In this document: positions 17,188 to 24,593 of the stretch, piece by piece
Layout of the letters: every line of letters starts with the position of its first letter
Numbering within the stretch: the stretch's first letter is position 1
Source of the DNA: an uncultured Bacteroidales bacterium
GTDB lineage: Bacteria; Bacteroidota; Bacteroidia; Bacteroidales; UBA932
Reading direction: 5' to 3'
Length of the DNA stretch: 34,505 bases
Assembly (NCBI GenBank): GCA_937900465.1
Contig: CALCEJ010000014.1
Location: 1-34,505, forward strand
The notes under the pieces: generated by a model
Seen by the model: only the letters and a program-made list of their open reading frames with translations
Told to the model about the DNA's origin: nothing
Databases searched by the model: none
Program-made: the position numbers and the translations under genes

Positions 17188-19070
17188 CGCGGTCCTATGA
17201 TGTCATAGTTGTGGGCGGGGGCCACGCCGGGTGCGAAGCTGCAATGGCTGCGTCCGGAATGGGCTCTCACACCCTTCTGATTTCAATGGACATGAACGGC
17301 TTCGCAAAGATGTCCTGCAACCCTGCAATCGGCGGAATAGCGAAAGGCCAGATCGTTAGAGAGATAGATGCGCTCGGTGGCTTTACCGGTCTTGTCACTG
17401 ATGCCTGTACTCTTCAGTTCAGAATGCTTAACCGGTCGAAGGGTCCTGCGATGTGGAGTCCACGCGCCCAATGTGATAAAGCCCTGTTTTCGAGGACTTG
17501 GCGTAAGGTTCTTGAAACTCGTTCATTATTAGATATTTACGAGGATTTGGCGGTCGAATTTCTCTTTGAGAAGGGGAAAATTGCGGGAGTTCGCACCCTT
17601 ACCGGAGCGATTTTTCACTCTCGAGCAGTTATTTTGACGGCCGGGACGTTCCTCGGCGGAAAACTTTTCGTTGGTCAGACCCAGTTCGAAGGAGGGCGGA
17701 TAGGTGAGAAGGCGTCATACGGCATTACGCAGCAGCTTGTCTCGATGGGTATTCCGTCCGACAGGATGAAGACCGGAACGCCCCCGCGAATTGACATCCG
17801 TTCTGTACCGACAGAGAAACTGATACGTCAGGATGGTGACGAGCGGCCCGCCCGCTTCTCATATCTTCCGATACCTTCTTCAGTTCAGGCTTCGGGTAAC
17901 CAGATGCCGTGCTATATCGTACATACCAATGAACGTGTCCACGATATTCTCCGGACCGGTTTTGACCGTTCGCCGCTTTTTACAGGAATGATTCACGGCA
18001 GGGGGCCGCGCTATTGTCCCAGCATTGAGGATAAGCTCAGGACATTCTCCGATAAGGATTCACATCTTCTTTTCCTTGAGCCCGAAGGCCGCGAAATCAA
18101 TGAGTATTATCTCCAGGGATTCTCATCGTCCCTGCCTCTCGATGTTCAGGTGGAGGCTCTTCACGCTATTGAGGGGCTTGAGAATGCGGTTATTTACAAG
18201 CCGGCCTATGCGGTTGAGTACGACTTTTTTGATCCCACGTATTTAACGGCTTCTCTTCAATCACGTGTCGTCGAAGGTCTCTTCCTCGCCGGACAGGTCA
18301 ATGGAACTACTGGTTATGAGGAAGCGGCTGCGCAGGGAATTATTGCAGGAGTCAATGCCCATTTGTTTATTTCCGGCCTCGATCCTTTTGTTCTCCGTCG
18401 CGATGAAGCGTATATCGGGGTTCTTATTGATGATTTGATCACAAAGGGCGTAGATGAGCCTTACCGGATGTTTACGTCCCGTGCTGAATACAGAATTCTG
18501 TTACGGCAGGACGATGCTGATGCCCGTCTTACGAAACGGTCCTATGAAATTGGCCTGGCTACCGAGGATCGTTTCCGATATACAGAGGAAAAATATTCTC
18601 GTATTTCTGAGCTTAGAGAGCTATGTGAAACAGTTAAATTGTCTCCGGATATTATTAATCCTCTGCTAAGAGAGAAGGGCTCCTCAGAGGTCTCAGAGTC
18701 TCACAAGGTAACAGATTTCATAGGGAGGCCAGAGCTAAATATAGATGATGTTCTAAGAATTGTTCCACGTGGAACTTTTGATTCTTTTTTAGAAGATTCT
18801 TACGAGGCCCAGGAGATTCGTGATGCGGTTGGAATCGCTGTTAAGTACGAGGGGTATATTGAGAGGGAGCGGCTCCAGGCAGATAAAGTCTCCCGACTGG
18901 AATACGTCAAGATTCCTGCAGATTTTGATTTTGACAGCGTTTCTTCTCTCTCGATAGAGTGCCGCCAGAAACTGAAAAAATATAAGCCTGAGACGATAGC
19001 CCAGGCTTCCAGGATAAGCGGAGTCTCGCCCGCAGATGTTTCTATACTTCTTGTTTATTTTGGCCGCTAA
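17184..19070 (+). CDS. mnmG: tRNA uridine-34 5-carboxymethylaminomethyl modification enzyme MnmG (GidA)
   Basis: 628 residues, normal length. The N-terminal dinucleotide-binding motif VVGGGHAGCEAA (about 9-20) binds FAD. Conserved family segments follow (MSCNPAIGGIAKGQIVREIDA, FRMLNRSKGPAMWSPRAQ, GTPPRID, EYRILLRQDDADARLT). With MnmE it builds the cmnm5 modification at the wobble uridine of several tRNAs. It overlaps ybeY by 4 nt and its stop overlaps that of convergent ruvA (19067-19070). Codons 527-532 lie in a near-perfect parS palindrome (18761-18776). The 3' half uses more TTA/CTA and A+T-rich codons than neighbouring genes. In many bacteria gidA lies near oriC and parAB, which agrees with the parS site. 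Confidence 0.97.
   Translation: MTRSYDVIVVGGGHAGCEAAMAASGMGSHTLLISMDMNGFAKMSCNPAIGGIAKGQIVREIDALGGFTGLVTDACTLQFRMLNRSKGPAMWSPRAQCDKALFSRTWRKVLETRSLLDIYEDLAVEFLFEKGKIAGVRTLTGAIFHSRAVILTAGTFLGGKLFVGQTQFEGGRIGEKASYGITQQLVSMGIPSDRMKTGTPPRIDIRSVPTEKLIRQDGDERPARFSYLPIPSSVQASGNQMPCYIVHTNERVHDILRTGFDRSPLFTGMIHGRGPRYCPSIEDKLRTFSDKDSHLLFLEPEGREINEYYLQGFSSSLPLDVQVEALHAIEGLENAVIYKPAYAVEYDFFDPTYLTASLQSRVVEGLFLAGQVNGTTGYEEAAAQGIIAGVNAHLFISGLDPFVLRRDEAYIGVLIDDLITKGVDEPYRMFTSRAEYRILLRQDDADARLTKRSYEIGLATEDRFRYTEEKYSRISELRELCETVKLSPDIINPLLREKGSSEVSESHKVTDFIGRPELNIDDVLRIVPRGTFDSFLEDSYEAQEIRDAVGIAVKYEGYIERERLQADKVSRLEYVKIPADFDFDSVSSLSIECRQKLKKYKPETIAQASRISGVSPADVSILLVYFGR
18761..18776. promoter_or_regulatory. 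parS centromere-like site (ParB binding) within mnmG
   Basis: TGTTCCACGTGGAACT contains the perfect 14-bp palindrome GTTCCACGTGGAAC. The widely conserved parS consensus is TGTTNCACGTGNAACA, so 15 of 16 positions agree. An exact given 14-mer is expected about 1e-4 times in 34.5 kb under equal base frequencies. ParB would load here to organise and segregate the origin region. Inference from motif only; no parA or parB gene is in the window. Confidence 0.75.
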
Positions 19071-19651
19071 AGCTTCTGTAGGGCCGCTTTTATTATGTCT
19101 TCGACCTTTGCTGAAGGATTCTCTTTAAGAATCTGAGGTATGACTTTATTGATGTTTGGCTTAGTGAAGCCGAGCATCACAAGAGCGGTTGTGGCCTCAT
19201 CTACAACGGCATTGGAGTTCTTAAACAGTGCGGACGAATCAGAGCCCTCACCCTTTACAACCTTGTCTTTCAATTCCAGTACGAGACGCTGCGCAGTCTT
19301 CAGGCCGATCCCTTTTACGCTCTTTATCCGGTTTACATTCTCTGAGATGATCGCAGAACGGATTTCATCCGAAGAAAGAGATGACAGCATCATCCTTGCG
19401 GAGCCCACTCCAATTCCCGAGACGCTGATCAGGAGGCGGAACAGTTCCCTTTCGTCTTTTGTTGCAAAGCCGAAATATAGCTCTTCTTCTTCGCGGAGAT
19501 AATGGTGGATATATACGACGGCCTTCGTTTCAAGCTGGAGTTTTTCGAATGTTTGGAGCGAAATCAGTATGCTGTATCCTATGCCGCCACATTCCAGAAT
19601 GAGTTCCGTCGGGGTTAGTTCGATGATTTGACCTTTGATGTAATCGATCAT
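19067..19651 (-). CDS. ruvA: Holliday junction branch migration protein RuvA
   Basis: 194 residues, normal length. The N-terminal OB-fold domain begins MIDYIKGQIIELTPTELILE and includes YIHHYLREEEELYFGF. Two helix-hairpin-helix motifs follow (VSGIGVGSARMMLSSL near 77-92 and VKGIGLKTAQRLVLEL near 112-127), with a C-terminal domain III (TTALVMLGFTKPNINKVI) that contacts RuvB. It binds four-way DNA junctions and recruits the RuvB motor. It is convergent with mnmG, their stop codons overlapping, and divergent from sufS across a 56-nt region. ruvB and ruvC are not in the window. Confidence 0.96.
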   Translation of the reverse strand: MIDYIKGQIIELTPTELILECGGIGYSILISLQTFEKLQLETKAVVYIHHYLREEEELYFGFATKDERELFRLLISVSGIGVGSARMMLSSLSSDEIRSAIISENVNRIKSVKGIGLKTAQRLVLELKDKVVKGEGSDSSALFKNSNAVVDEATTALVMLGFTKPNINKVIPQILKENPSAKVEDIIKAALQKL

Positions 19652-19671
19652 AACTGCTTTTGTATTTCATA

Positions 19672-19679
19672 CAAATATA
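19672..19679 (-). promoter_or_regulatory. Putative -7 box (TATATTTG) for ruvA
   Basis: On the minus strand TATATTTG matches the Bacteroidetes -7 consensus TAnnTTTG exactly and lies 20 nt before the ruvA ATG. No clear -33 TTG is found at the usual distance. Confidence 0.4.
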
Positions 19680-19690
19680 GAGATTTTTTG

Positions 19691-19698
19691 TAAATTTG
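19691..19698 (+). promoter_or_regulatory. Putative -7 box (TAAATTTG) for the sufS operon
   Basis: TAAATTTG matches TAnnTTTG exactly, ending 9 nt before the sufS ATG at 19708. If used, the transcript would be nearly leaderless. No good -33 box is seen, and the box lies back to back with the ruvA box. Confidence 0.35.
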
Positions 19699-19707
19699 CG
19701 GACTATA

Positions 19708-20934
19708 ATGACTGTAGAAGAACTTAGAAAAGAATTTCCCATTCTCGAGGAGGATGCTTATGGAAGGCCGCTCGTTTATCTTGACAACGCAGCGACCAGC
19801 CAGAGGCCCTGTCGTGTTATCGAGAAATGGAAGGAGATGGCAACGCACTCCAACGCGAACATCCACCGCGCACTGCATCTTCTTTCATCCCGGGCAACTC
19901 TCGAATTTGAAACGGCTCGATCTTTTATCGCAGACCGGATCAATGCCGAAGACAGGAAGCAAATCGTTTTTACTTCCGGAACAACGGCGGCTATCAATCT
20001 TGTCGCTTTCTCTTTCGGTGAGGCTTTCGTCGGTGAAGGAGATGAGGTGATTGTCACGCGTGCGGAACATCACTCGAACATCGTCCCCTGGCAGATGATG
20101 TGCGCGCGGAAAAAGGCGACAATTAAAGTTCTTGAGATTGAAAAATCCGGCGAGATAATCCCCGAAAATCTTGAAAAATTAATTTCTCCGCGGACGAAAA
20201 TTATAGCTATCTGTCACATTTCCAATGTGTTAGGCATTGTTAACCCTGCGAAAGAAATTGTTGCAATTGCAAAAAAATACGGGATTCCCGTCCTTCTCGA
20301 CGGAGCCCAGGGCGTCGTTCATCAGAAAGTTGATGTCAAAGATCTTGATTGTGACTTTTATGTCTTCTCCGGTCATAAGGTTTATGCGGCGACCGGAACC
20401 GGCGTCCTGTATGCGAAGAAAAAATGGCTTGACGCGATGCCGCCGTATATGGGCGGAGGAGAAATGATTAAATCCGTCAGTTTCTCCGGAACGACATATT
20501 CAGAAGCTCCGGCAAAATTCGAAGCCGGAACCCAGGATTTTCTTGCAGTACCAACCCTTTTCCACGCAATGGACCTGCAGGAGCGTATTCTTGGTGATGC
20601 GGAGCTTATGAAGAATATGGACGACATCCGGGATTTCGTTCTGGAAGCGCTTCTTTCGGATCCGAGAATCCATCTTTACGGCGTTCCACGTAGAACGGAA
20701 GACAAGATTCCACTGTTCTCATTCACTGTTGAAGGCGCTCACCACGAGGATCTTGCGTTGATCCTGGACAAGATGGGCGTAGCGGTTCGTTCCGGGCAGA
20801 TGTGCGCGGAGCCTCTTATGGACTATTACGGCGTCACGGGAATGCTTAGGGCGTCATTCGCCCCGTACAATACGATGGAGGAAGCAAAAACCTTCATAGA
20901 ATGCCTTGACAAGGCGATAAAAATGCTTACCTGA
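19708..20934 (+). CDS. sufS: Cysteine desulfurase SufS
   Basis: 408 residues from the ATG at 19708. A pyridoxal-phosphate aminotransferase class V fold: LDNAATSQRP near the N-terminus, TSGTTAAINLVA, AEHHSNIVPW (His121 stacks on PLP), LLDGAQGVVHQ, the PLP lysine Lys224 in FSGHKVYAATG, and the persulfide Cys366 in RSGQMCAEPL, the class II (SufS) loop. It takes sulfur from cysteine and passes it to SufE for iron-sulfur cluster assembly. The sufE start overlaps its stop (TGATG). No sufB, sufC or sufD is present here, so the scaffold must be encoded elsewhere. A degenerate parS-like sequence lies at 20683-20696. Confidence 0.97.
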   Translation: MTVEELRKEFPILEEDAYGRPLVYLDNAATSQRPCRVIEKWKEMATHSNANIHRALHLLSSRATLEFETARSFIADRINAEDRKQIVFTSGTTAAINLVAFSFGEAFVGEGDEVIVTRAEHHSNIVPWQMMCARKKATIKVLEIEKSGEIIPENLEKLISPRTKIIAICHISNVLGIVNPAKEIVAIAKKYGIPVLLDGAQGVVHQKVDVKDLDCDFYVFSGHKVYAATGTGVLYAKKKWLDAMPPYMGGGEMIKSVSFSGTTYSEAPAKFEAGTQDFLAVPTLFHAMDLQERILGDAELMKNMDDIRDFVLEALLSDPRIHLYGVPRRTEDKIPLFSFTVEGAHHEDLALILDKMGVAVRSGQMCAEPLMDYYGVTGMLRASFAPYNTMEEAKTFIECLDKAIKMLT

Positions 20935-21347
20935 TGGAAAGTTTGGAAGAGAGAAAAAGAGCTGTCGTAGAGGATTTTTCCGCGTATGACCAGTGGCTTG
21001 ACAAGTACGAGTATCTGATTGAGCTGGGAAAGGGCCTGGATGCCCTTCCGGAGGAAAAAAAGACGGAACAGAGGCTTATTAAAGGTTGTCAGTCGAGGGT
21101 CTGGCTGGACTGCGAGGTTAAAGACGGACGTCTTTGGTTCAGCGCGGACAGCGATGCGATAATCACAAAGGGTATAATATCCCTTCTTATCAGCGTCTAT
21201 AATGGCTGCACTCCTAGGGAGGTTGCGGGGGACGACTTTTCTTTCGTGGAAGAGATTGGCCTCAGGGAAAACCTTTCGCCGACGAGGGCAAACGGTCTGG
21301 TATCGATGATAGAGACAATAAAGGAAACAGCAAAGCAAAATGCCTGA
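20934..21347 (+). CDS. sufE: Sulfur acceptor protein SufE
   Basis: 137 residues, normal length. The acceptor cysteine is Cys52 in the conserved RLIKGCQSRVWL segment. Other family features are the N-terminal DQWLDKYEYLIELGK and the C-terminal LSPTRANGLVSMIETI. SufE receives persulfide sulfur from SufS, stimulates its activity, and hands sulfur to the SufBCD scaffold in the cytoplasm. It overlaps sufS by one base and the next gene by 8 nt, so all three are translationally coupled. Confidence 0.96.
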   Translation: MESLEERKRAVVEDFSAYDQWLDKYEYLIELGKGLDALPEEKKTEQRLIKGCQSRVWLDCEVKDGRLWFSADSDAIITKGIISLLISVYNGCTPREVAGDDFSFVEEIGLRENLSPTRANGLVSMIETIKETAKQNA

Positions 21348-21717
21348 GAATCCTAAGAACGGAGAGGTCCTCACCGCAGAGGACGTAAAGGCCCTGAAAC
21401 CATACTATGATGCGGTTGTAATGGCCTTGAAGGAGGTTTATGACCCGGAAATCCCGGTAAATATATACGACCTCGGCCTGATCTATGAGCTGAATATCGA
21501 CAAGGGACACCGTGTCTCCATCTTGATGACATTCACGGCTCCGAACTGCCCTATGGCGGACCAGGTGCTGCAGGAGGTGAAGGAGAGCGTAGAGGCTGTT
21601 CCGGGGATTGAGTCCTGCGAGATTGAACTTACTTTTGAACCGGTCTGGGACAGGAGTATGCTGTCTGAAGAAGCCCGGGTTGAACTTGGTCTTGACTACG
21701 ATGAGGAGGAAGATTGA
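21340..21717 (+). CDS. SufT/MIP18-family iron-sulfur assembly factor (DUF59)
   Basis: 125 residues. The MIP18/DUF59 core is clear: VYDPEIPVNIYDLGLIYEL (34-52), then MTFTAPNCPMAD with Cys70, and FEPVWDRSMLSEEARVELGL. The family includes SufT, the PaaD subunit and eukaryotic CIA factors that help mature iron-sulfur proteins. Its placement directly after sufS-sufE, overlapping sufE by 8 nt, makes the iron-sulfur assignment strong, though its exact step is not settled for the family. It has an acidic C-terminal tail (DYDEEED) and overlaps folK by 17 nt. Confidence 0.9.
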   Translation: MPENPKNGEVLTAEDVKALKPYYDAVVMALKEVYDPEIPVNIYDLGLIYELNIDKGHRVSILMTFTAPNCPMADQVLQEVKESVEAVPGIESCEIELTFEPVWDRSMLSEEARVELGLDYDEEED

Positions 21718-22189
21718 CGTATATCTTGGCCTGGGGTCCAACCTCGGTGACAGGGAGATGAACCTTCTCAGGGCCGTTAATCTGCTGGATAAGGAGCTTG
21801 GCGTCCCCGCACAGAAGATTTCGAGGCTGATGAAATTCCCTGCCCAGGGGTTTGACGGGCCGGATTTTATGAATATGTGCGTCCTTTACAAGCTTCCGGA
21901 GGAGACGGATCCGATGGATGTCCTGAAAGCTTTGAAAAGAGTTGAAGCGGCGCTTGGAAGGACGGATGCTCCCGAATATGGGCCTGACGGGGAGAGGGTT
22001 TACCACGACAGGACGGTTGATGTGGATATTCTCTTTTTCGGAACGGAAAAGATTGAGAAGGAGGGGATAACGATTCCACATCCGAAGATTGTCGAGCGGG
22101 ATTTTGTGAAGGTCCCTCTCAAGGAAATAGCATCGGCAAAGCTGAAAGAGGCCTATCCGGAGATTTTCACTAAATTTGCAAACAACTAA
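21701..22189 (+). CDS. folK: HPPK (2-amino-4-hydroxy-6-hydroxymethyldihydropteridine pyrophosphokinase)
   Basis: 162 residues from the ATG at 21701, which gives the usual N-terminus MRRKIDVYLGLGSNLGDRE; the frame is open further upstream only because it lies inside the previous gene. The HPPK signature HDRTVDVDILFF (102-113) carries the two magnesium-binding Asp residues. HPHPKIVERDF-type residues near 127-135 (IPHPKIVERDFV) are also typical. It transfers pyrophosphate from ATP to the pterin in folate synthesis. It overlaps the SufT-like gene by 17 nt. A -7-like box for glyS lies in its last codons. Confidence 0.95.
   Translation: MRRKIDVYLGLGSNLGDREMNLLRAVNLLDKELGVPAQKISRLMKFPAQGFDGPDFMNMCVLYKLPEETDPMDVLKALKRVEAALGRTDAPEYGPDGERVYHDRTVDVDILFFGTEKIEKEGITIPHPKIVERDFVKVPLKEIASAKLKEAYPEIFTKFANN
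22171..22178 (+). promoter_or_regulatory. Putative internal -7 box (TAAATTTG) for glyS
   Basis: An exact TAnnTTTG match lies within the end of folK, 25 nt before the glyS ATG at 22204. It could give glyS its own transcript inside the operon. No convincing -33 element is seen. Confidence 0.3.
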
Positions 22190-22203
22190 AAAACGAAAGA
22201 TAA

Positions 22204-23745
22204 ATGACACAGGAAGAACTTTTCAAGGTGCTGGTTGCCCACTGCAAGGAGTATGGTTTCATTTTCCCTTCCAGCGAGATTTATGATGGTCTGGCGGCAG
22301 TTTATGATTATGGCCAGATGGGTGTTCAGCTCAAAAACAACATAAAGAACTACTGGTGGGAGGCAATGACTCGCCTTAATGAAAATATAGTGGGAATCGA
22401 CTCCTGCGTGTTCATGCATCCTAAGACGTGGGTCGCTTCCGGTCACGTAGCAGCTTTCAACGACCCCCTCATCGACAATCGCGACAGCAAAAAGCGCTAT
22501 CGCGCTGATGTCCTTATAGAGGAGTATCTGGCTAAGATCGAAGAGAAGATGGACAAGGAGGTTGCGAAAGGGAAAAAGCGCTTTGGAGATGCTTTTGACG
22601 AGGCTCAGTTCCGCGCGACGAACCCTAACGTCCTCCGCGAAAAGGCAAAATATGACGAAATCCACAACCGCTATGTGAAGGCGGAGCAGGCTAACGACCT
22701 CCAGGAGTACAAACAGATCATTCTCGATGCAGGTATCGTCTGCCCTATCTCCGGAACGGCGAACTGGACTGATGTCAGGCAGTTCAACCTGATGTTCTCT
22801 ACTACAATGGGCTCTACGGGAAATCCTGACCTTGACAAGATTTATCTCCGTCCGGAGACCGCTCAGGGCATATTCGTCGAGTATCTGAATGTCCAGAAAA
22901 CCGGCAGGATGAAGATTCCTTTCGGTATAGCCCAGATCGGAAAGGCCTTCCGTAACGAGATCGTAGCCCGTCAGTTCATCTTCCGGATGAGGGAGTTCGA
23001 ACAGATGGAGATGGAGTTCTTCGTGAAGCCTGGAACGGAGATGGAGTGGTTCAAAAAGTGGAAGGAGAACCGTATGAAATGGCACGTCAACATCGGTATG
23101 GGCGAGGAAAATTATCGTTTCCACGACCACGAAAAGCTGGCCCATTATGCAAATGCCGCAACCGATATCGAGTTCCGTTTCCCCTTCGGATTCAAGGAAC
23201 TTGAGGGTATCCACAGCCGTACGGATTTCGACCTCGGGAATCACCAGAAGCTTTCCGGAAAGAAAATCCAGTACTATGATCCCGAGACCGGCGAAAGCTA
23301 CGTTCCCTACTGCGTTGAAACCTCCATCGGCGTCGACCGTATGTGCCTTGCCGTGCTGTCTCACGCATATGCCGTCGAGAAGCTCGAAAACGGCGAAGAG
23401 CGTGTTGTGATGCGTATTCCCGCCCCTCTCGCCCCCATCAAGGTCGCGGTTATGCCGCTGGTGAAGAAGGACGGGCTGCCGGAGCTTGCCCAGAAGGTCG
23501 TTGACGAGCTCAAATACGACTTTGCCTACCAGTACGACGAAAAGGATTCCATCGGCAAGCGCTACCGCCGTCAGGACGCCATCGGAACCCCGTTCTGCGT
23601 CACTGTGGACCACGATTCCCTCGTGGATGGGACAGTAACCGTTCGCGAGCGCGACACAATGACCCAGCAGAGGGTTAAAATCGAAGATCTCCGTGCCCTT
23701 ATCGACAGCAAAGTAAGCCTTACTAACCTCCTCAGGAACCTTTGA
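22204..23745 (+). CDS. glyS: Glycyl-tRNA synthetase (class II, single-chain dimeric type)
   Basis: 513 residues. An alpha2-type enzyme: the N-terminal GFIFPSSEIYDGLAAVYDYGQMG and VGIDSCVFMHPKTWVASGH (motif 1 region), the motif 2 region GKAFRNEI with FRMREFEQMEMEFF, and the motif 3 region SIGVDRMCLAVL. A C-terminal anticodon-binding domain follows (about 400-513, APIKVAVMPLVKKDG, then VTVRERDTMTQQRV). It charges tRNA-Gly in the cytoplasm. This type is usual in Bacteroidetes, unlike the separate alpha and beta chains of E. coli. It starts 14 nt after folK, and its stop overlaps the TTG start of the next gene. Confidence 0.97.
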   Translation: MTQEELFKVLVAHCKEYGFIFPSSEIYDGLAAVYDYGQMGVQLKNNIKNYWWEAMTRLNENIVGIDSCVFMHPKTWVASGHVAAFNDPLIDNRDSKKRYRADVLIEEYLAKIEEKMDKEVAKGKKRFGDAFDEAQFRATNPNVLREKAKYDEIHNRYVKAEQANDLQEYKQIILDAGIVCPISGTANWTDVRQFNLMFSTTMGSTGNPDLDKIYLRPETAQGIFVEYLNVQKTGRMKIPFGIAQIGKAFRNEIVARQFIFRMREFEQMEMEFFVKPGTEMEWFKKWKENRMKWHVNIGMGEENYRFHDHEKLAHYANAATDIEFRFPFGFKELEGIHSRTDFDLGNHQKLSGKKIQYYDPETGESYVPYCVETSIGVDRMCLAVLSHAYAVEKLENGEERVVMRIPAPLAPIKVAVMPLVKKDGLPELAQKVVDELKYDFAYQYDEKDSIGKRYRRQDAIGTPFCVTVDHDSLVDGTVTVRERDTMTQQRVKIEDLRALIDSKVSLTNLLRNL

Positions 23746-24593
23746 GACGCTTAGCGGTCATATTGCTCTGCGCTTTGGCGCTGCTTTCTTGCTCTTCCGG
23801 GCGGGAAAGGGCGGTGCTCAGAGACGCCAGAGGCCTTATGAACGAGAATCCCGACAGCGCCCTCGTCCTGCTTGAGACAATAGACAGGGAGTCGCTTCCG
23901 CCCCGTCTTGCGGCGGAATACGACCGGCTCGACGCGCAGGCATTCTACAACGTCTATTACTTCCTCGATGACGCCCACGCGTCGGCCCTTGCCGCCTCTT
24001 ATCGTTTCACAGAAAAAAGCCGCGAAAGAGTGGGGTTCCTGCTGCTTCTGATTGTGGCGGTGCTGTCAACGATGGTGCTTTATCTATGGGCCCGGAAAAT
24101 ACAGGCGGAAAAGCTTCTGCTGCAGGAAAAAACGGAAACGGAGAAGTTTATGTCCATAGCTGAAGACCTTCAGCAGCGCCTTTCCAAGGCATCTGCCCGG
24201 GACTCGTCGAAGATGGATATGCTGGAGCGCCTGTGTGAACAGTACTACATCTATGAGGGGACGGACAACCTTCAGCCGAAGATCCTTCGCGAGGTGAAAT
24301 CCGTCATTGAAGGCCTCAGGACTGATGAAAAGGTTCAGAAAAGCCTCGAGGATGGCCTCAATGAAAGCTGCGGCGGCATAATGGCACGCCTTCGCGAAGC
24401 TTTCCCAAAGTGGAAGGAAGAGGATTTCCTGCTCTATACCTTCGTCGCCTCCGGTTTTTCTTCTACGACAATCGCAACCCTCCTGGAAAAGGACAAGCCC
24501 TACGTCTATAACCGGATTTACCGTCTCAAGGAAAGGATCAAGGCCGGTGACGGACCCTCGAGGGACGAATTCCTCAATGTCCTCGGGAAATGA
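23742..24593 (+). CDS. Membrane-anchored HTH regulator/sensor lipoprotein with a shortened TPR region
   Basis: 283 residues from a TTG start at 23742 that overlaps the glyS stop (TTGA); no ATG gives the full signal. The N-terminus has a lipobox (LALLSC, Cys17), then about 80 residues including one TPR-like opening (LMNENPDSALVLLETID). A transmembrane helix (about 98-117, VGFLLLLIVAVLSTMVLYLW), a charged coiled coil (about 118-150) and a C-terminal helix-turn-helix-like region (about 225-267, EEDFLLYTFVASGFSSTTIATLLE and YNRIYRLKERIK) follow. This resembles Bacteroidetes TPR sensors with an N-terminal repeat array outside and a LuxR-like HTH inside. Those normally have several hundred residues of TPRs; here almost all are missing while the frame stays open. 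Target genes are unknown. Confidence 0.75.
   Translation: MRRLAVILLCALALLSCSSGRERAVLRDARGLMNENPDSALVLLETIDRESLPPRLAAEYDRLDAQAFYNVYYFLDDAHASALAASYRFTEKSRERVGFLLLLIVAVLSTMVLYLWARKIQAEKLLLQEKTETEKFMSIAEDLQQRLSKASARDSSKMDMLERLCEQYYIYEGTDNLQPKILREVKSVIEGLRTDEKVQKSLEDGLNESCGGIMARLREAFPKWKEEDFLLYTFVASGFSSTTIATLLEKDKPYVYNRIYRLKERIKAGDGPSRDEFLNVLGK

Noticed and set aside
22186..23613. 475-codon antisense frame opposite glyS
   Set aside because: glyS shows all class II synthetase motifs on the plus strand; the antisense product matches nothing I know.
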